Assembly (NCBI RefSeq): GCF_008065375.1
Contig: NZ_VJYI01000001.1
Coordinates: 1,302,001 to 1,366,000 of the forward strand
Origin: Nonomuraea sp. SYSU D8015
Lineage (GTDB): Bacteria > Actinomycetota > Actinomycetes > Streptosporangiales > Streptosporangiaceae
Direction: 5' to 3'
DNA: 64,000 nucleotides
Below, piece after piece: positions 1-9,295 of this stretch. The translations under genes were made by a program, and so were the position numbers. The notes beneath the pieces were generated by a model, which saw nothing but the letters and a program-made list of their open reading frames with translations, was not told the DNA's origin and did not search any database. Numbering within the stretch: the first letter of the stretch is position 1; every line of letters begins with the position of its first letter.

Positions 1-40
1 GAAGGGAGGGGCGGGTGTGATGACATGTGAGCGATGGGGC

Positions 41-46
41 TATCGT
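41..46 (+). promoter_or_regulatory. Putative -10 element of a leaderless promoter
   Basis: The hexamer TATCGT lies 7 nt before the ATG at 54. A weak GATGAC -35-like hexamer is at 19-24, giving a 16-nt spacer. Transcription would then begin at or beside the start codon, so the mRNA would have no leader. This is inferred from spacing only. Confidence 0.4.
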
Positions 47-53
47 GCGGCGG

Positions 54-797
54 ATGAGCGGACGTGGAATTCTCATCACCGGCGCCTCACGCGGCATCGG
101 GCGGGCGATCGCGGCGGCCTTCGCCGCGCAGGGCGACCGGGTCGCCGTCCACCACCGGGACTCGGCCGACGAGGCGCACAGCCTCCTGGGCGCGCTCCCC
201 GGGCAGGGCCACGCCGTCGTCCAGGGAGACCTGGCCGACCCGGAGGACGTGCGGCGCCTGGTCGGCGCCGCGGCCGAGGCGCTCGGCAGCATCGACGTCC
301 TGGTCAACAACGCCGGGATCTACCTCCACCACCCCATCACCGAGTTGACCTACGAGCAGTGGCAGGCCGCCTGGCGGCGGACCCTCGACGTCAACCTCGT
401 CGGCGCCGCCAACGTCATCTGGTGCGCGATCAAGCACATGCCCGCCGGCGGCAGGATCGTCAACATCACCTCGCGCGGCGCCTTCCGCGGCGAGCCCGAC
501 AGCCCCGCTTACGGCGCCGGCAAGGCGGGGCTCAACGCCCTCAGCCAGTCCCTGGCCGTCGCGCTCGCGCCGCACGGCATCGCGGTCGCCGCCGTCGCCC
601 CCGGATTCGTCGAGACCGACATGACCAACGAGCACCTCAAGGCGCCGCGCGGCGACGCGATCCGCGCGCAGAGCCCGTTCGGGCGGGTGGCCCGGCCGGA
701 GGAGATCGCCGCCGCCGTCCTCTATCTGGCGTCACCGGCGGCCGAATGGGCCAGCGGGGCCGTGCTCGACCTGAACGGCGCCTCGTACCTGCGGTGA
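54..797 (+). CDS. SDR family NAD(P)-dependent oxidoreductase
   Basis: A classical short-chain dehydrogenase/reductase of 247 residues. The N-terminal Rossmann motif TGASRGIG is followed by the NNAG motif and a catalytic Ser-Tyr-Lys set, visible as the ITS segment and YGAGK. The C-terminal part (APGF, then the LYLASPAA region) is typical of FabG-like members. An in-frame GTG at 27 would add nine residues, but ATG 54 gives the normal family length and sits 7 nt after a -10-like hexamer. The substrate cannot be told from sequence. No operon partner is seen: the next gene starts 200 nt downstream with its own ribosome binding site. Confidence 0.85.
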   Translation: MSGRGILITGASRGIGRAIAAAFAAQGDRVAVHHRDSADEAHSLLGALPGQGHAVVQGDLADPEDVRRLVGAAAEALGSIDVLVNNAGIYLHHPITELTYEQWQAAWRRTLDVNLVGAANVIWCAIKHMPAGGRIVNITSRGAFRGEPDSPAYGAGKAGLNALSQSLAVALAPHGIAVAAVAPGFVETDMTNEHLKAPRGDAIRAQSPFGRVARPEEIAAAVLYLASPAAEWASGAVLDLNGASYLR

Positions 798-997
798 GGG
801 AGTGCCGTCGCCTGGAGGAGGAGCGACGAAGGAGCGACGGGGGAAGGTGGCGGCATCTGGCGACCGAGCCCGCCTCACGCAGTGAGGTTATGAACAGGTG
901 ACGGCCCAATCTCCCGGCAAAGGGTGGTGATCATGGCGAATTCGGGGGCTACAGTGGCTGTCACGGCACTTCGGAAACTCGCTCGGAGGGGGACGGT

Positions 998-1855
998 GTG
1001 GCCAGAGGCTGGGGTTGGGCGTTGGCATCACTCGCGGCCTCCGTCGGGGTGCTCCTGACAGGCACCACCCTCTACGTCCGGCTGGGCCCCCTCGCCGCGG
1101 TCGTCGCCGTGCTGCTGGCCCCCATCGTCCTGTGCGGCTTCGTCGTCGTGCACGACGTGCTGCGCCGCAGGGCCCTCACCACCGAGGAGCAGCACCGGCT
1201 CGCCCTGGAGCGCGACCACGTCAGGCGCACCGTCGACCTCGTCGCCGACCCGGCGCTGACCGAGGAGGAGCGCCTGGCCGTCCTCGACTCCTTCATCCCC
1301 AGGCTGGCTCAGGCGGCCGCGCCGCACCGGGACAGGTTCGTGGTCGTGTCCGAGCTGCCCGCGCCCGCGCGGGCGCTCCTGGCCCGCGCCCGGCGGGCCG
1401 TCAACGTGGTCTACCGGTCACAGGTCATGCACCGGCGTCTGCTGGACGGCCTGGCCAACGAGGTGCTGCTGCCGCGCCAGGTCTGGGAGATCGCCAAGCT
1501 CCTGCGGATGCAGGCGCAGCTGCAGGAGGAGCAGGACCGCGCCCGGCAGGGCGTGGTGACGCCGGAGCTGCTGGCCGTCCTCGAGCCCCAGCAGAAGGCG
1601 CTCGACCGCTCCGTCGCCGCCGTGACCGCCAGGGTCGAGGGCCTGGAGAGGTACGCCCGCCGCGTCCAGGAGGCCGACGCCGCCCTGCGTGCCCGCGAGG
1701 CGCTGGACAACAACGACAAATACCGCGAGCTGCTGGCCCAGACGGACGACGCCGAGGGGATGCGCGCGCTCGCCGCCCATGGCGACGCGTTGGAGGAGAC
1801 CTTGGCCAAGAGCGTCCGCGAGGCCATCGAGGCGGGCCAGACCCTCGCCCTCTGA
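998..1855 (+). CDS. Membrane-anchored coiled-coil protein, unknown function
   Basis: I do not recognise this 285-residue protein. Two hydrophobic stretches (about residues 7-25 and 30-52) suggest an N-terminal membrane hairpin. The rest is a charged, helix-rich cytoplasmic part with coiled-coil character (the LRMQAQLQEEQDRAR region and onward to the C-terminus). The GTG start is supported by a strong GGAGGGGG ribosome binding site 4 nt upstream. A TACAGT hexamer lies about 40 nt before the start and could be its -10 element. Codon use matches the neighbours. The gene appears to stand alone. Confidence 0.7.
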   Translation: MARGWGWALASLAASVGVLLTGTTLYVRLGPLAAVVAVLLAPIVLCGFVVVHDVLRRRALTTEEQHRLALERDHVRRTVDLVADPALTEEERLAVLDSFIPRLAQAAAPHRDRFVVVSELPAPARALLARARRAVNVVYRSQVMHRRLLDGLANEVLLPRQVWEIAKLLRMQAQLQEEQDRARQGVVTPELLAVLEPQQKALDRSVAAVTARVEGLERYARRVQEADAALRAREALDNNDKYRELLAQTDDAEGMRALAAHGDALEETLAKSVREAIEAGQTLAL

Positions 1856-1905
1856 TCGATTCTCCTGCAAGCCCTTCGCAAGTCGCCGCCTCTACGCTCG
1901 GTGCT

Positions 1906-1939
1906 CCCGGCGGCCACGGGGAGCAAGCCGGCCGCCGGG
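1906..1939 (+). terminator. Possible hairpin terminator
   Basis: A 10-bp perfect stem (CCCGGCGGCC at 1906-1915 with its complement at 1930-1939) encloses a 14-nt loop, 50 nt after the stop at 1855. There is no T-tract, so function as a terminator is uncertain. Confidence 0.35.
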
Positions 1940-2007
1940 CTGTATCTGACGCCGCCGGGGATGCTCTGACTCCGTGAGGCGACGGGACCAGCGAAACGGG
2001 AGACCGC

Positions 2008-3276
2008 ATGTCCGACACTCCGATGACCGCGGACGACGTGCTGCGCATCGCGGCCTACAAGGACCGGAGCCCGGCCCTGGAGGCCATGGTCATCGCCTAC
2101 GCCTACCACCGCGTCGCCGCCGACCTGGCCGAGCACCTCGGCAGGGACGCCAACAACTGGTACTGCTACGCCACCTGGACCTCCAAGGCGGTGGGCGAGA
2201 GCCTGGACCTCACTCCCGACTCCCCGTTCATCCAGGACTTCGGCCGCCGCTTCGGGGTGCCGCGCCGCTTCCGCCGGCTCTTCCGCGCCACGCTCCTCAC
2301 CCTGCTCGGCCCCAGCTACCAGCTCGGGCTCGCGCTGGCCAACCGCGCGATCTTCCTGGAGACGGCCAGCCTCGCGGTCAACCTGTGGAACGACACCCCC
2401 GACCGGTTCCTGAAGGTGAGCCCGGAGTCGAGCCTGACGCCCACGCCGCCGGAGTTCCTGACGGAGCTGCTGGAGCAGGCCGACGCCCGCTACCTGCGGG
2501 ACGCCGCCCAGCTGATGGTGGAGGCGAAGCAGGCCGTCGACCCTGAGGCGCGGGCCGAGCTGATGCTGGGGGCCAACATCGCGTTGTCGGCGTACGAGCA
2601 GAAACGCGCCCAGAAGGCGCTGGAGCTGGTGCTCTACCGGCCGGTCAGGTGGCTGACGCGGGTGTCGTGGCGGGCGCTGATCTCCCTGGTGACCCGCCGC
2701 CCGTTCCCCAGATTCCGCCTGTACGCCGCCCGCCACGAGGACCAGCCGTGGCTGACCCGCACGCTCGAGGACCTGTGGGCCGGGCTCTACACCCGCCACC
2801 TGTTCTCCGTGCGCACGCCGCTGAGCGACATCAAGGTCGGCAAGCCGTTGGAACCGCCCGCGGGGGTGGACCTGGCGAAGGTGTGGGCGCCGATCCAGAA
2901 CGAGCGCGTGCGCAAGCTGGCCGAGGAGTTCATCACCGAGGACCAGGAGGCCTCCACGGCGGGCGTGGCCAACTGGGTGTCCTACCCCGACCGCATGCGC
3001 TTCATCGTCAGCTACTTCCGCGTCTACCAGCACGTCAGCGCCCTCTTCGACGTGCCCTTCGACAAGAAGATCGCCGAAGGGCTCGCCGAGGAGATGGCGA
3101 AGGGCCTGGTGCCCCAGGCCGTCAGCGAGATGTTCAGGAACGACCCGGGGCTGCCCGCGATCCGGCGCAAGCTCTACCGCTACCCGACCGAGACCGACCC
3201 GGACGCGTACGAGATGGCGCACTTCGACTTCGAGCCGTTCCTGGAGGCGATCCCGCTCGACCCGAACGTCACATGA
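2008..3276 (+). CDS. Hypothetical protein, unknown function
   Basis: A 422-residue protein that I cannot assign to a named family. It looks soluble and mostly helical, rich in Trp, Tyr and Arg, with no signal peptide. Some short segments (for example LLTLLGPSYQLGLALANRA) are moderately hydrophobic. The ATG start has a GGGAG ribosome binding site 6 nt upstream. Its stop lies 1 nt from the end of the converging sigma-factor gene, so the two may interfere transcriptionally. GC-rich third codon positions over the full length support real coding. Confidence 0.7.
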   Translation: MSDTPMTADDVLRIAAYKDRSPALEAMVIAYAYHRVAADLAEHLGRDANNWYCYATWTSKAVGESLDLTPDSPFIQDFGRRFGVPRRFRRLFRATLLTLLGPSYQLGLALANRAIFLETASLAVNLWNDTPDRFLKVSPESSLTPTPPEFLTELLEQADARYLRDAAQLMVEAKQAVDPEARAELMLGANIALSAYEQKRAQKALELVLYRPVRWLTRVSWRALISLVTRRPFPRFRLYAARHEDQPWLTRTLEDLWAGLYTRHLFSVRTPLSDIKVGKPLEPPAGVDLAKVWAPIQNERVRKLAEEFITEDQEASTAGVANWVSYPDRMRFIVSYFRVYQHVSALFDVPFDKKIAEGLAEEMAKGLVPQAVSEMFRNDPGLPAIRRKLYRYPTETDPDAYEMAHFDFEPFLEAIPLDPNVT

Positions 3277-3277
3277 C

Positions 3278-3850
3278 TCAGTCCAGGAAATCCCTGGTGA
3301 TCTCGCGGGCCTGGAGGAGCCCGCGCAGTTTCGCGAAACAGCGGGCTCGGGTGGGCCCGATGCTCCCGACCGGCCTGCCCAGCTTGCGTGCCACGTCCAC
3401 GTAGTGCGGCTCGGAGGTTTCCGTGAGCGCCCTGAACAGGACCCGCTGCGCGTCCGGCAGCGCCTCGACCAGCTCGTCGAGCGTGCCGGCCAGCCAGCTC
3501 CTGGCCAGCTCCCTGTCCACGTCGTCGGTGCTGCCGAGCGTGTCCAGGTCGGGCGTGCAGATCTCCTTCGTCCTCCTGGTGAGCTTCAAGCACTCGCGGA
3601 AGGCGATCGTGGCCAGCCAACCGGCCATCCGCTGCCCGTCGGCCACGCTGCTGAGGTTCTGCCAGGCCAGCAACCAGGTGGTCTGCAGCACGTCCTGGGC
3701 GTCCTCATGGCCGAGCCGGAAGCGGCGGATGCGCGCCTTCAGCATCGGGGTGAACTCCTCGACCAGGCGCTCCCACGCCTCGGGGTCGCCGTTCTGCGCG
3801 GCCGACACCAGCGCGCCCGTGTCGCGGCGTTCGATGGTCTCCAACTGCAT
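3278..3850 (-). CDS. RNA polymerase sigma factor, ECF/sigma-70 family
   Basis: A 190-residue group 4 sigma factor. Region 2 is seen as the AWERLVEEF...HEDAQDVLQTTWLLAWQNL segment (core binding and -10 recognition). Region 4 is the C-terminal LPDAQRVLFRAL to LRGLL part with a helix-turn-helix (YVDVARKLGRPVGSI). The start at 3850 is chosen because a GAGGAG ribosome binding site lies 7 nt upstream; a longer in-frame reading to 4054 has no such signal. No anti-sigma factor gene lies beside it. It is divergent from the CRP-type regulator, with 179 nt between their starts. Confidence 0.85.
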   Translation of the reverse strand: MQLETIERRDTGALVSAAQNGDPEAWERLVEEFTPMLKARIRRFRLGHEDAQDVLQTTWLLAWQNLSSVADGQRMAGWLATIAFRECLKLTRRTKEICTPDLDTLGSTDDVDRELARSWLAGTLDELVEALPDAQRVLFRALTETSEPHYVDVARKLGRPVGSIGPTRARCFAKLRGLLQAREITRDFLD

Positions 3851-4017
3851 GTCTGACTCCTCGCCGGTCCGGCTACTCGGGGGGCCATTTCCGGCCGGCA
3901 ACCCAACGCTGCGCCTGAAGATCGGCGAGGGCTGTTTCGGGAGTGACACTCTCGGTGTGGTCCTCGTCACATCGGGGAGATCGCTTACCACCTGCTGCCC
4001 GGGCGGCGATTGCGGCC

Positions 4018-4023
4018 TAAAGT
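4018..4023 (+). promoter_or_regulatory. Putative -10 element of a leaderless promoter
   Basis: TAAAGT lies 6 nt before the ATG at 4030. No Shine-Dalgarno sequence fits between them, so a leaderless transcript is likely. No convincing -35 hexamer is visible. Confidence 0.45.
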
Positions 4024-4029
4024 TCTTGC

Positions 4030-4740
4030 ATGGACGGGCGCAGCGGGGTTCCACAGGACGTCCAGCAGGTCGCGGCCGTGCTGGCGGAGATCCCGTTGTT
4101 CCGCGTACTCGGAGAGAGCGGCATCCAGAGCACGGCGCGGGCCGGGCTCGCCCGCCGATACCGGGCCGGGCAGATCATCTTCCATCAGGGGGACCCGGGG
4201 GAGTCCCTCTTCGTCCTGCTGGACGGCCTGGTGAAGGTCGTGTTCACCACCGAGCACGGCGACGAGATCGTACTCAACATGCTCGCCCGCGGCGACACCT
4301 TCGGGGAGATGGCGCTGCTGGACGGCTCGCCGCGGTCGGCCTCGATCGTCACCGCGCGGCCGTCGTGGGTGTTCGCGCTGCCCAGGGCGCGGCTGCTGGA
4401 GCTCATGCGGGAGCACCCGGGGCTGGCCGACGAGTTCCTGCGCATGCTCGGGCACATGGTGCGCAGGCTCACCGGCCAGGCGGCCGACCTGGCCTTCCTC
4501 GACCTGGGCGGGCGGCTGGCCAAGCTGCTGCTGCAGCTGGCCGACAAGCACGGCAACACCGAGGGCGTGGTGGACCTGCCCGGCCTGACGCAGTCGGACC
4601 TCGCCGCGCTGATCGGCGCGACGCGGCCGGCCGTCAACCGGGCCCTGCAGTCGCTGGTGTCACGGCGCCTCATCGCCATCGAGGGCCGGACGATCAGCCT
4701 GCTGGACGTCGCCGCCCTGCGCAAGCGGGGCGGGCTCTGA
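4030..4740 (+). CDS. Crp/Fnr family transcriptional regulator
   Basis: A 236-residue CRP-type regulator. The cyclic-nucleotide-binding domain covers about residues 20-140. Its phosphate-binding cassette reads FGEMALLDGSPRSAS (91-105), with the Arg-Ser pair (R102, S103) that holds the cAMP phosphate in E. coli CRP. The long dimerisation helix follows (about 130-155), then a winged helix with LTQSDLAALIGATRPAVNRA (186-205). Retention of Arg-Ser suggests real cAMP or related ligand binding. A large cyclase gene lies about 1.3 kb downstream on the same strand, with an oxygenase gene between. The start is supported by the adjacent -10 hexamer. Confidence 0.9.
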   Translation: MDGRSGVPQDVQQVAAVLAEIPLFRVLGESGIQSTARAGLARRYRAGQIIFHQGDPGESLFVLLDGLVKVVFTTEHGDEIVLNMLARGDTFGEMALLDGSPRSASIVTARPSWVFALPRARLLELMREHPGLADEFLRMLGHMVRRLTGQAADLAFLDLGGRLAKLLLQLADKHGNTEGVVDLPGLTQSDLAALIGATRPAVNRALQSLVSRRLIAIEGRTISLLDVAALRKRGGL

Positions 4741-4762
4741 CCGAATCTGGAGTACGGGGCTC

Positions 4763-6076
4763 ATGAACGATCGCAACGAGCGGCCCATGGACAGGGACGC
4801 GCGCTGGCCGGAGGAGCGGTTCCGGCAGCTGAGGCAAACGGCGGACCCGGAGATCGACGAGGTGGTGGCGCGCTACCTGAAGGAGCAGCCCGAGGGGCGG
4901 GGGCCGCTCGAGCTGGTGAAGGCGGTGATCGAGGAGCTGGGGCTGGCCAAGCGGGAGGCCAGGTCGCCCTCGGGCGAGCCGCCCGCCTCGCAGGTCTTCG
5001 ACGCGCTCGACTTCGCCCAGCAGCTGCCCGACTGGGGCGACGACGCCGAGCTGCTGGCCAGGGGGCAGGCCGTGTTCGCCGACTACGGGCTCTATCAGTC
5101 GGCCGCGCTGTTCTGCAAGTGCCTGCCCATGGCGTACGTCGAGGTGTCCAGCGCCAAGGTGCTGGCCGGCGTCTCCGGCCTGGCCACGCACAGCCTCACC
5201 CGCCGGGTGGCCGAGACCGGCCAGATGCTCGTGGACGTCATGGGGTTGAAGGCCACCGGCAGCCTGCTGCCCGGCGGTCCCGGCCACACCACCGCGATCG
5301 GGCTGCGCATCCTGCACTCGTTCGTGCGCGCCCTGGTCGACGAGCGCTTCGGCGACCAGTGGGACACCGCGAAATACGGCCCGCCGGTCAACCAGGAGCT
5401 GCTGCTGGCCACCATCTTCGACTTCTCCGTGGTGACGTGGGAGGCGCTGGAGACCATGGGCGTGGTGCTGAACGACGAGCAGCGCGCCGCCCACCTCTAC
5501 ACGTGGAGCGTGTTCGGCCACCTCATGGGCGTGGAGGCGTGCCGGGAGGGGCCGCTGACCCTCGGCGACGTCGTGCCGGTCAGCGAACGCCTGGGCCGGC
5601 TCTACGAGTCCAGCCCCGAGGGCCGCATGCTCATGGCCAGGCTCCTGGAGGAGATGGAGGAGTTCATGCACCTGGGGTGGCGCAAGCTGCCCCGCAGCCT
5701 GGTGCACTGGGTCTTCCGCGACGCGAAATACGGCGCCGACCGGGTGCCGGAGTTGCTCGGCGTGCCCCCGGCCGCGTGGTGGTGCACCGCGCTGTTCACG
5801 CTGGCGCGGGCGGCCCATCGGCGTCCGTGGCTGGGCCGGCCGGTCGACGGCGTGGTCCGCTGGCTCGTGCGCCGGGCCGGGCGGCACATCGTGATCGCCC
5901 TGGTCGACCGCCACTCCGGCGGCCAGGCGCCGTTCCGCATCCCCGGCGAGCTGGCCCGCGCCTGGCGGATCAGGCAGTCGAAGACCGCCGTGAAAACCCG
6001 CGAGATCCGCCGCAGCGTCCGGCAGAATGTCCGGCAGAAAGTACGAGCGCCCGCGCGGAAGGGGCTGCGCGCGTGA
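4763..6076 (+). CDS. Oxygenase MpaB family protein (DUF2236)
   Basis: A 437-residue protein resembling the MpaB/rubber-oxygenase catalytic family, haem-dependent oxygenases acting on hydrophobic chains. The central part (about residues 150-270) carries the family's helical core, with segments LLPGGPGHTTAIGLRILHSF and LYTWSVFGHLMGVE holding His residues that could ligate haem. The last 30 residues are very basic (the TREIRRSVRQNVRQKVR tail), unusual for the family and possibly for membrane or nucleic-acid contact. No signal peptide is seen, unlike secreted latex-clearing proteins. Its TGA overlaps the GTG of the cyclase gene by 4 nt, so they are probably translationally coupled. The substrate is unknown. 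Confidence 0.75.
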   Translation: MNDRNERPMDRDARWPEERFRQLRQTADPEIDEVVARYLKEQPEGRGPLELVKAVIEELGLAKREARSPSGEPPASQVFDALDFAQQLPDWGDDAELLARGQAVFADYGLYQSAALFCKCLPMAYVEVSSAKVLAGVSGLATHSLTRRVAETGQMLVDVMGLKATGSLLPGGPGHTTAIGLRILHSFVRALVDERFGDQWDTAKYGPPVNQELLLATIFDFSVVTWEALETMGVVLNDEQRAAHLYTWSVFGHLMGVEACREGPLTLGDVVPVSERLGRLYESSPEGRMLMARLLEEMEEFMHLGWRKLPRSLVHWVFRDAKYGADRVPELLGVPPAAWWCTALFTLARAAHRRPWLGRPVDGVVRWLVRRAGRHIVIALVDRHSGGQAPFRIPGELARAWRIRQSKTAVKTREIRRSVRQNVRQKVRAPARKGLRA

Positions 6077-9000
6077 CTGCCCCGCACGAGCCAGGCACGC
6101 TGACCACGGCGACGATCCTGTTCACCGACGTGGTCAGCTCCACAGCGCTGCGGATCAGGCTGGGCGAAGAGCGGGCCAACGTCGTCTTCCGCCGCCTCTA
6201 CCAGCTGCTCCACTCCGTGGTCACGGCGAGCGGCTCGACGTTCACCAAGAGCCTCGGCGACGGGCTGATGGCCGTGTTCGACTCGGCGACCGCCGGGCTC
6301 GACGCCATCATCGCGGTGGAGCAGGCCGTGGCCGACGAGAACGAACGCGCGCTGGAGAAGATCTCCATCAAGGCCGCGCTGGCCGCCGGCGACGTGTGCT
6401 GGGGCCACGACGACGTCAGCGGACTGCCGACCGTGGAGGCCGCCCGGCTGGTCGCCGTGGCGGAGGGCGGCCAGGTGCTCTGCACCGACCTGGTGCGGCG
6501 GCTGGCCCAGGGGCGCAGCCGGCACGAGTTCAAGGATCTCGGGCGGCTGCCGGGCAAGGGGCTGCGCGAGCCGCTGCACACCTACGAGCTGCACTGGCAG
6601 AACGCCGACCACCACCAGAGCGGCGGGCTGCCGACCTGGCTCGACAACGGGCACGTGCTGCCGTTCGTGGGCCGCGGCGAGGAGCTGCGGGCGCTCGACG
6701 GCGAGCTGGCGGCCGCCGAGTTCGGCATCGGGCTGGTCGTCCTCGAGGGCGAGCCGGGGGTGGGCAAGACCCGGCTGGCGTCCATGGTGGCCAGGCAGGC
6801 GCTCAAGCGGCAGTTCACGGTGCTGGCGGGGCGGTGCACGGATCCGGCGCGGCAGGCGTACGAGCCGATCGCCGGCGCGGTCGAGCGGCTGGCCCGCACC
6901 TCGCCCGCGCTGCTGCTGCGGGCCGGGATCGACCAGCAGTGCGGCCAGCTGGTCCGGCTGGCGCCGTCACTGGGCGCGCCGCCGCTGTCGCTGGAGGTCC
7001 CGCCGGCCACCGAGCCGGTCTCCGAGCGCTACCACCTGATGGCGGCGGCACGCACCCTGATCGAGCGGCTGGCCACCGTCCGGCCGGTGCTGCTCGTGAT
7101 CGACGACCTGCAGTGGGCGACGCTGGAGTCGCTGCAGATGCTCCACGCCCTGATGTACGAGGCCGACGCCATGCCGCTGCTCATCCTGGCCACGTCGCGG
7201 CCGGTGCCGGTCGAGTCGGCCATGCCGGAGCTCCACAAGCTCACCGCCGGCGGCCGCGTCGTGCAGGTGTCGTCATTCGGGCTCGACGAGGTCTCCGACG
7301 TGCTGTCGGAGGTCCGCCCCGGAGGCGACGCCGAGCTGCTGCACCGCATCACCGGCGGCAACGCGTTCCTGATCAGCGAGGTGGCCAGAGAGCTCACCGC
7401 GGGCAAAGACCTCGACGCGCTGACCGTGCCCGACTCGGTCACCCGGATGGTGCTGGCCCGGCTGGCGCAGCTCCACCCGGACGCCAGAGAGCTGATCAGC
7501 CTGCTGGCCGTGGCCGAGCGGATGGAGTCGGCCGAGCTGCGCCTCGGCCTCGGCCTCGACGAGGCCCGCTTCGTGGCCGCCGTGGAAGAGGCGATGGGCG
7601 CCGGGCTGGTCACCATGTCCGCCCGCGGGACCTGCCGGTTCTCGCACGAGCTGACCAGGAACGCCCTCTACGCCACCCTGTCCCCGCTGCGCGCCGGGCT
7701 GCTGCATGGGCGCGTGGCCGACGCGTTGTGCCGGGCGGACCCGAAGGCCATGGAGTCGCGGCCGTACGTGGTGGCCGCGCACCTGCTGGCCGCCGCCGAG
7801 CACGGCCGCGACCCGGCCCGGGTGGGCGCGGCCGCGGAGGCGGCGGTGCGGGCGGCCGAGCACGCGCTGGAAGGGCTGGCGCACCGCGAGGCCGTCACCT
7901 GGTACCAGCGGGTGCTGGAGTTGCTGGCCGATTCCCCCGCCGCCTCCCTGGAACGCCGGGCCGAGCTGATGGTGCAGTGCGGCCGGGCGATGTGGCTGGC
8001 CGGCCACCCCGACGCCCGGCCGACCCTGGTGGCGGCCGCCGGCCTGGCCAGGCAGTGCGACCGCGGCGACCTGATCGTCACCGCGGCGCTCGGCGGCGAC
8101 CGCGGCTTCACCAGCATCTCGGCCGCGCCCGATCAGCAGCGCATCGCGTTGCTGACCGAGGCCAGGCGGCTGGTCGACTCCACCGACGTGAGCACCAGGG
8201 CGCTGCTGGCCGCCCACCTCGCCGCCGAGCTGATCTGGGCGCCCGACGGTGAGCGGCGCTTCGCGCTGAGCGACGAGGCCGTGGCCCTGGCCCGCAAGTC
8301 GGGCGACCCGCGCACGCTCGCCCTCGTGCTGTGCCTGCGCAGCCTGACCATCATCCCCGCCGACCCTCTGCACCAGCGCCACCGCGACGGCGACGAGATG
8401 CTGGAGGCGGCCCGCCGCACGGGCGACGACCTCGTGTTGTTCAACGCGTGCGTGCAGCGGACGCCTCCGGTCCTCGACAGCGGCGACGCGGCCAAGGCGG
8501 CGGCGCTGCTCGACCAGGCCGACGAGCTGGCCCACCGCCTGGCCCAGCCGCACCTCCACTGGCTGGTCGGCTACTCCCGGGCGGGCCTGACCCTCATGCA
8601 GGGCGACCTCGCCCAGGCCGAGGCGGAGGCCACGGCGGCCCTGCGGCTCGGCTCCGAGATCGGCCGCCGGCTGGAGGCCGTGGCCATCTACGCCGAGCAG
8701 ATCGCCGAGATCCGGCGGCTCCAGGGCAGGCTGTGGGAGCTGCAGGACCGGTTGCGCCGCGCCGCCCAGGCGCCCCGCGTGGACCCCGTGCACGCGGTGC
8801 TGCGCTACCTGTGCGAGCTGGCCGACGAGGAGGCCGGTCCGCTGCTGGAGCGCATCCTGGCCGGCCGGGGCGCGGTCCCGCCGCGCAACATGGCGCACCG
8901 GCCCGCGCTCGACAACCTGGCCGTGGCCGCCTCCCGGCTGAGGCGGGCCGATCTGGCCGGCCGGCTGTACGACTCGCTGGCCGCCGAGGGCGACAGCTTC

Positions 9001-9279
9001 GGCCACTCGACGGTGGCGCACCACTGCGGCCACCACTACCTGGCCCACCTGTCCATGACCATGGGCGATCCGCGGCGCGCCGCCGAGCACTTCGAGGCGG
9101 CCGCCGAGGTGCACGAGCGGCGCGAGGTGCCGCTCATGCTCGCCGAGTCCCTGCTGGACTGGGCAGACCTGCTGGACGGCGGCGAGGTGAGCGGGCCCAA
9201 GCCGGCCGACCTGCGCGCGTGGTGCGCCTCGCTGCTGTCCGGACGAGGCGCCCACCTCCTGGAGCGCCGGCTCCGCTGA
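6073..9279 (+). CDS. Class III nucleotidyl cyclase domain fused to AAA ATPase and TPR-like region
   Basis: A 1068-residue signalling protein. Residues 12-175 form a class III cyclase domain: metal-binding Asp19 (FTDVVSS) and Asp63 (SLGDGLM) and a substrate Lys59 are present. The usual Asn before the AARL motif reads Val121 (TVEAARL), so catalysis may be weak or altered. Residues 200-500 form an STAND/AAA ATPase module with Walker A GEPGVGKT (226-233) and Walker B LLVIDD (340-345). The remainder is helical and repeat-like, as in MalT/AfsR-type proteins, but without a LuxR helix-turn-helix at the end. The GTG start overlaps the oxygenase stop (GTGA); an open frame extends upstream but lies inside the oxygenase gene. 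Confidence 0.85.
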   Translation: MTAPHEPGTLTTATILFTDVVSSTALRIRLGEERANVVFRRLYQLLHSVVTASGSTFTKSLGDGLMAVFDSATAGLDAIIAVEQAVADENERALEKISIKAALAAGDVCWGHDDVSGLPTVEAARLVAVAEGGQVLCTDLVRRLAQGRSRHEFKDLGRLPGKGLREPLHTYELHWQNADHHQSGGLPTWLDNGHVLPFVGRGEELRALDGELAAAEFGIGLVVLEGEPGVGKTRLASMVARQALKRQFTVLAGRCTDPARQAYEPIAGAVERLARTSPALLLRAGIDQQCGQLVRLAPSLGAPPLSLEVPPATEPVSERYHLMAAARTLIERLATVRPVLLVIDDLQWATLESLQMLHALMYEADAMPLLILATSRPVPVESAMPELHKLTAGGRVVQVSSFGLDEVSDVLSEVRPGGDAELLHRITGGNAFLISEVARELTAGKDLDALTVPDSVTRMVLARLAQLHPDARELISLLAVAERMESAELRLGLGLDEARFVAAVEEAMGAGLVTMSARGTCRFSHELTRNALYATLSPLRAGLLHGRVADALCRADPKAMESRPYVVAAHLLAAAEHGRDPARVGAAAEAAVRAAEHALEGLAHREAVTWYQRVLELLADSPAASLERRAELMVQCGRAMWLAGHPDARPTLVAAAGLARQCDRGDLIVTAALGGDRGFTSISAAPDQQRIALLTEARRLVDSTDVSTRALLAAHLAAELIWAPDGERRFALSDEAVALARKSGDPRTLALVLCLRSLTIIPADPLHQRHRDGDEMLEAARRTGDDLVLFNACVQRTPPVLDSGDAAKAAALLDQADELAHRLAQPHLHWLVGYSRAGLTLMQGDLAQAEAEATAALRLGSEIGRRLEAVAIYAEQIAEIRRLQGRLWELQDRLRRAAQAPRVDPVHAVLRYLCELADEEAGPLLERILAGRGAVPPRNMAHRPALDNLAVAASRLRRADLAGRLYDSLAAEGDSFGHSTVAHHCGHHYLAHLSMTMGDPRRAAEHFEAAAEVHERREVPLMLAESLLDWADLLDGGEVSGPKPADLRAWCASLLSGRGAHLLERRLR

Positions 9280-9295
9280 GTCATTCCCTTCACCG

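Noticed and set aside
5119..6072. Upstream extension of the cyclase frame inside the oxygenase gene
   Set aside because: Homology to cyclases starts only after the GTG at 6073, and the upstream part is a shifted reading of the oxygenase gene.
7273..9255. 660-codon minus-strand frame inside the cyclase-ATPase gene
   Set aside because: Antisense shadow of a gene with clear motifs and correct codon bias; no ribosome binding site or homology.
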